Of a stretch of 64,000 nucleotides of DNA, positions 60,833-64,000 are shown in pieces (position 1 is the first letter of the stretch; each line of letters begins with the position of its first letter). This DNA is from Vagococcus martis. GTDB taxonomy: Bacteria > Bacillota > Bacilli > Lactobacillales > Vagococcaceae. The stretch spans positions 372,001 to 436,000 of the forward strand of contig NZ_MVAB01000001.1 in the NCBI RefSeq assembly GCF_002026305.1, given 5' to 3'. A program made the translations under genes and the position numbers. The notes under the pieces are model-generated. The model saw nothing but the letters and a program-made list of their open reading frames with translations, was not told the origin of the DNA and did no database searches.

Positions 60833-62291
60833 TGCGATTTTTTATTTTAGACATAGAAAAAGGGGCATTCTTATTGGTAAAATTAAGTCGACTATAACTA
60901 ACATTACAAAGGAGAATACCCCTATGGATAATAATACAAGAAAACTACTCAATTTAACAGATGATTCTCTTATTTTTAATGAGGATTGGTTGTCTCGCGA
61001 AGCGAGAAACAACCGCTCAGTTAACATGATTACAGGAAGATTAGTGAATAAAGATAAGCAATGCCAGAAATGTGGATGTTATCAATCCGTTAAAAACGGA
61101 ACGTATCAAACCATTAGTCAATTGCCTGAAGTTGAACGTCACCCAACTTATCTTAAACTTCACAGAGAACGTTACCTTTGTAGAAACTGTGGATCAACTT
61201 TCAGTGCTTCTACTTCTCTAGTAGATGACTATTGTCAAATTTCTAAACAGCTTAAATACCAAATTGCTTTTGACTTAAAAGAGAATCGATCACGTAAAAA
61301 AATCGCAGAATGCCACAGTGTCTCTGAAAATACTTTTAAACGTGTGTTAGTATCATTTACGAATAATCAGCAACCTAATTTTAACTTCTTGCCCACGGCT
61401 CTTTGTGTAGATGAGTTTAGCTCTACTTCTGATTGTCATGCTGGAGTGAGCTTTATTTGTGCTGATGCGGCATCTAAAAAAATAATCGATATCTTACCTG
61501 ATAAAAGATTGCATAAGTTGGTTTCTTACTTTATGAAGTATTCCAGAAAATCACGTTTAAAAGTAAGATTTTTGGTCATGGACATGAATGCAAGTTACGG
61601 TCAACTATTAAAAACAGTCTTTCCAAACGCCGAAATCGTTACAGATCGATTTCATATCATTCAACATATTAACCGCTCTTTCAACACCTTAAGAATAAAA
61701 GAAATGAATCAGCTAAAACGCCACAATCAAGAGGAAGGAAAGCAGTATCGAAGATTGAAGCGTTATTGGAAACTCCTTTTAAAGGACAGTTCTGAATTAA
61801 ACTATAAACGCTTTTATTATCGTCCTTTATTCAAGAGAAATATGTCATCTACCGAATTGGTAGATGAGTTACTTTCTTATAGTTCTCTATTAACAAAAGC
61901 GTATCATTTTATCCAAGAATTGAAGTATGCTTATAGAACCAACGATTATGTCTTATTTTTAGAGTTATGTTCAAAGATACCTGTTGAATTACCAAAGTAT
62001 TTTAAAGATAAATTCAAGATATTTGGTAAGTTCTCCCAAGGAGTCATGAATGCCTTTAAATACTCCTATTCAAATGGTTTCTTAGAAGGCATTAATAATA
62101 AAATTAAAGTGATTAAACGTGTGGCCTATGGCTATCGAAACTTTCTACTATTCAAACGACGTATCTTTTTGATTCAAAATCAAGTTTTTCAGGTTAAATA
62201 AAAAAGCGAGAGAATTTCTTCCCTCACTTCAATTAATTCTATTTCATTTTTGAGACTTTTTCATCAATATTATTGTCCATCAACACGATTT
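60803..62291 (+). mobile_element. ISL3-family insertion sequence
   Basis: About 1.5 kb with matching inner inverted repeats AAATCGTGTTGAT (60803-60815) and the complement (62279-62291), around one ISL3 transposase. The true tips probably lie several bases outside (left GGCTGTACACT from 60792; right GACATAGAA to about 62300). There they no longer match well, and no 8-bp target duplication is visible. The right tip runs into a 22-bp inverted repeat. Confidence 0.8.
60924..62201 (+). CDS. ISL3 family transposase
   Basis: A 425-aa transposase of the ISL3 (DDE_Tnp_ISL3) family. An N-terminal zinc finger has CQKCGCYQSVKNG and YLCRNCGSTFSAS. A helix-turn-helix follows (SRKKIAECHSVSENTFKRV). The catalytic core has ALCVDEFSS, VRFLVMDMNASYGQL and IVTDRFHIIQHINR, and the late NGFLEGINNKIKVIKRVAYG carries the last acidic residue. 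The frame is intact with AAAGGAG before the ATG, so the element may still be active. Confidence 0.95.
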   Translation: MDNNTRKLLNLTDDSLIFNEDWLSREARNNRSVNMITGRLVNKDKQCQKCGCYQSVKNGTYQTISQLPEVERHPTYLKLHRERYLCRNCGSTFSASTSLVDDYCQISKQLKYQIAFDLKENRSRKKIAECHSVSENTFKRVLVSFTNNQQPNFNFLPTALCVDEFSSTSDCHAGVSFICADAASKKIIDILPDKRLHKLVSYFMKYSRKSRLKVRFLVMDMNASYGQLLKTVFPNAEIVTDRFHIIQHINRSFNTLRIKEMNQLKRHNQEEGKQYRRLKRYWKLLLKDSSELNYKRFYYRPLFKRNMSSTELVDELLSYSSLLTKAYHFIQELKYAYRTNDYVLFLELCSKIPVELPKYFKDKFKIFGKFSQGVMNAFKYSYSNGFLEGINNKIKVIKRVAYGYRNFLLFKRRIFLIQNQVFQVK

Positions 62292-62294
62292 GAC

Positions 62295-62358
62295 ATAGAA
62301 TATAAAAGATATCTATCGAAGGATTATGTTCCCTCAATAGATATCTTTTATATTCTAT
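62295..62358. repeat. 22-bp perfect inverted repeat with 20-base loop
   Basis: Arms 62295-62316 and 62337-62358 are perfect complements (core ATAAAAGATATC/GATATCTTTTAT) around 20 bases. The left arm begins three bases after the ISL3 inner repeat. No T run follows either side, so it is not a standard terminator. It may be an operator, a recombination or replication site, or part of a second mobile element. Confidence 0.7.
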
Positions 62359-62739
62359 TCAGTTATTGTCTATCTCTTAAATATACATCTTGTTATGAAA
62401 GTATTTCTTCTTGAAGTATATTGCTAGTTCATTTCCTATACAAGACTTCCCAGTTATATTTTTATGTTTAAAGATAAATAAAATTACCCATCTCTCTACA
62501 AATATTATAACAAATTTTTCTCCACTCGTCTGGTATTCTCTATCTGCTTCTCTTTGTCACAAAAAACAAGCATATTTTATCAATTTTATTTAACATTTGA
62601 CAAGTTTAACATAAATCATGTTATAGCTTTCAGTTTTTCAAGTAACCTACTAATATAAAACTGTAGCTATATTTTCAAGTTCGTAATGTTTGATTTTTTT
62701 CTATGATATCCATAGTACATTATATGGAATAAGTTTCAC
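62359..62739. other. AT-rich gap with a degraded coding trace
   Basis: No intact gene is seen. On the minus strand between about 62377 and 62491 a broken frame starts MGNFIYL, then after a frameshift continues KHKNITGKSCIGNELAIYF and stops. The GKS stretch resembles the P-loop of a ParA/AAA-type ATPase N terminus. It could be the remnant of a plasmid or island partition gene, but the evidence is thin. The rest (62500-62739) shows no feature I can support. Confidence 0.25.
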
Positions 62740-63138
62740 TTAATTCTCAATTTGAAAACAACTTATATTTAAAGTTAATCCTGTTTGATTTAATAATTTT
62801 ATTATCTGTGAGGAAAAAGAAAAATTACATTGGTCTTTATAAAATATGCCTAGAGATAAATCAAAATTTTGAACACCACAGGATTTTAATATATCTATAT
62901 TTTCAGATAATAGTTCTATAAAATTTATTAAATAATCGTCTGAAAATTTATCTTGGTTAGAAAAAGGTGATAAAGAAGCACTACCGATAATTGACAATGT
63001 ATCTTTAAATTTTCCTATTAAAATTAAATCACCCACCTCTATCTTATTTTCGAATTTTAATTCGATTAATTTTTCAGCTTTATTAGGTGAAAAATCATTA
63101 CCAGAGACATGACAACAAATATCAATTTCATATGACAA
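62740..63138 (-). CDS. hypothetical protein, 132 aa
   Basis: A small soluble protein that I do not recognise. It starts MSYEIDICCHVSGNDFSPNK and has an acidic, alternating hydrophobic pattern typical of a compact alpha/beta fold (FSDDYLINFIELLSENIDIL; QNFDLSLGIFYKDQC). There are no membrane segments and no catalytic motif. The N-terminal beta strand followed by GNDFSP resembles small immunity-type or DUF4279-like proteins, but this is only an impression. There is no good ribosome site before the ATG. It lies in the AT-rich island with the next small gene on the same strand. Confidence 0.5.
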   Translation of the reverse strand: MSYEIDICCHVSGNDFSPNKAEKLIELKFENKIEVGDLILIGKFKDTLSIIGSASLSPFSNQDKFSDDYLINFIELLSENIDILKSCGVQNFDLSLGIFYKDQCNFSFSSQIIKLLNQTGLTLNISCFQIEN

Positions 63139-63369
63139 TTAAATTTCTCATTTCTATAAATTTATTTTTACTGCAATGTTCCAAATATCTAAAAAAGCAT
63201 AGATATGACTGATGATTATCTTATTTTTTTACGAAGAAAAATATCTAAATGTTAGTATTAAAAACTAAATAACTTGATATATTTTAAGTTATTTACAATA
63301 TTTAAGCTATTCTATTAAGTTAGATTAAAGTATTGCTTACTTATAACTCAGTACTTTTTTTAGAGTAGA

Positions 63370-63648
63370 CTAGTTCCAAGATTCAGAAGAAATTTTCAAT
63401 GTATCTCTTTTTTTGATTAATTTTAACATCCTTTTTTTATGTTCTTTTACTATTATAACCTCTTTTGAATTCCCTGCTAAATTAAATTTACTATATGGAC
63501 TATTTACTTTCAATTTCACATCTAAATATTTATCACAATAATCAATAAATAATTTATATTCTTTACATATTTCAGCTTTTTTTCTTCTTAATTTTGTATC
63601 ATAAATTTTTAATCCTATAAATGTTTTACTATACATTTTCAAATTCAT
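63370..63648 (-). CDS. hypothetical basic protein, up to 92 aa
   Basis: A short Lys-rich frame (LRRKKAEICKEYKLFIDYC; VKEHKKRMLKLIKKRDTL) with no recognised family. AAAAGGAA lies directly before the first ATG, so the true start may be the TTG two codons later or the ATG four codons later (MYSKTFIGLKIYD). It might be a DNA-binding or mobilisation-related protein by its charge, but nothing in the sequence proves this. It is on the same strand as the gene at 62740, separated by 231 bases in which I see no feature. Confidence 0.4.
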   Translation of the reverse strand: MNLKMYSKTFIGLKIYDTKLRRKKAEICKEYKLFIDYCDKYLDVKLKVNSPYSKFNLAGNSKEVIIVKEHKKRMLKLIKKRDTLKISSESWN

Positions 63649-64000
63649 TTCCTTTTTATTCTATTTTGGGAAATTTTCACGTTCAACATCTATACTTATG
63701 CATCATAATCGAAAATAAATAGGTGTTAAATCTGGTAAAATATCTTTATCATAAACTAAATTAACTATTCCTGACTTTACATCCTAATCTATTGTTGTAA
63801 AATCAACATAAATATTTTTTCAATATTTCTTCATGATTTAGAAACTGTCTTCATGAACTGACTTTGTGTTAGTATGAATCAAAAAGAGGTACCTTAAATG
63901 GCTTAACCACCTGATTTACCAGATAAATAATGGTAGAAAATTCTATTCGTCTTACTTTTATATCTGTAATTATTAAGCAGTTTTTATTAAAAAAACAGCT
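63649..64000. other. right edge of window, AT-rich, no intact gene
   Basis: A minus-strand trace from about 63820 to 63703 reads NIYVDFTTID, one stop, then DVKSGIVNLVYDKDILPDL and a stop. It looks like the worn tail of a coding sequence. The last 150 bases contain only short interrupted frames. Nothing can be named. Confidence 0.25.

Noticed and set aside
58399-64000. CRISPR array or antiviral defence operon in the accessory region
   Set aside because: No regularly spaced direct repeats and no recognisable nuclease, helicase or Cas motifs were seen; the repeats present are single inverted repeats.

Overview
The window is chromosomal DNA from a low-GC Gram-positive bacterium. Gene content and order (infB-ylxQ-ylxR-nusA-rimP; polC-proS-rseP-cdsA-uppS; frr-pyrH; tsf-rpsB; comEA/comEB/comEC-holA; ylaN-ftsW-pyc-ylbCFG-rsmD-coaD-ylbL; liaFSR; greA-mltG) point to Lactobacillales, most likely Enterococcaceae and perhaps Vagococcus. 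The genus is inference; no rRNA gene is present to confirm it.

Layout. (1) 1-3263, minus strand: the rimP-nusA-ylxR-ylxQ-infB operon, cut by the window edge inside infB. A clear promoter is followed by a weak intrinsic terminator in its leader. (2) 3386-10032: a plus-strand membrane-anchored metallophosphoesterase, then the minus-strand Leloir operon galK-galE-galT-galR. Its promoter overlaps a CcpA cre site and a GalR-type palindrome. A second galE lies in the polC unit. (3) 10054-22618, minus strand: housekeeping units polC, proS-rseP-cdsA-uppS, pyrH-frr and rpsB-tsf, for replication, envelope lipid synthesis, UMP kinase and translation. (4) 22654-30992, mostly plus strand: small units encoding a phosphatase, membrane proteins, an MBL hydrolase, UppP, a P1B-4-type metal efflux ATPase with a PerR-like operator, DUF1836, DegV and S20. 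(5) 30998-39993, minus strand: comEA, an SOS-controlled yolD-umuC pair placed between comEA and comEB, then comEB, comEC and holA. umuC is split by a complete 2.7-kb group II intron carrying a reverse transcriptase/maturase/HNH protein. Exact removal of the intron restores a 436-codon frame. (6) 40042-49109: the ylaN-ftsW-pyc-ylbC-ylbF-ylbG and rsmD-coaD-sepM units. (7) 49164-56880: sodA, a DUF1189 membrane protein, a HesB-like protein, a KtrA-type potassium channel regulator, the LiaFSR envelope stress system, greA, mltG and a PhnA-type zinc-ribbon protein. (8) 56922-64000: tRNA-Thr(GGU), then an AT-rich accessory region with a tyrosine integrase, a 137-bp MITE-like element with 5-bp target duplication, an IS30 and an ISL3 element, pieces of at least one broken gene, a 22-bp perfect inverted repeat and two small genes of unknown function.

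The most unusual content is the intact group II intron in the catalytic motif of an SOS polymerase inside the competence operon, and the decayed integrase island beside tRNA-Thr. No CRISPR array or recognisable antiviral operon was found. The core regions look ordinary apart from their regulatory sites.
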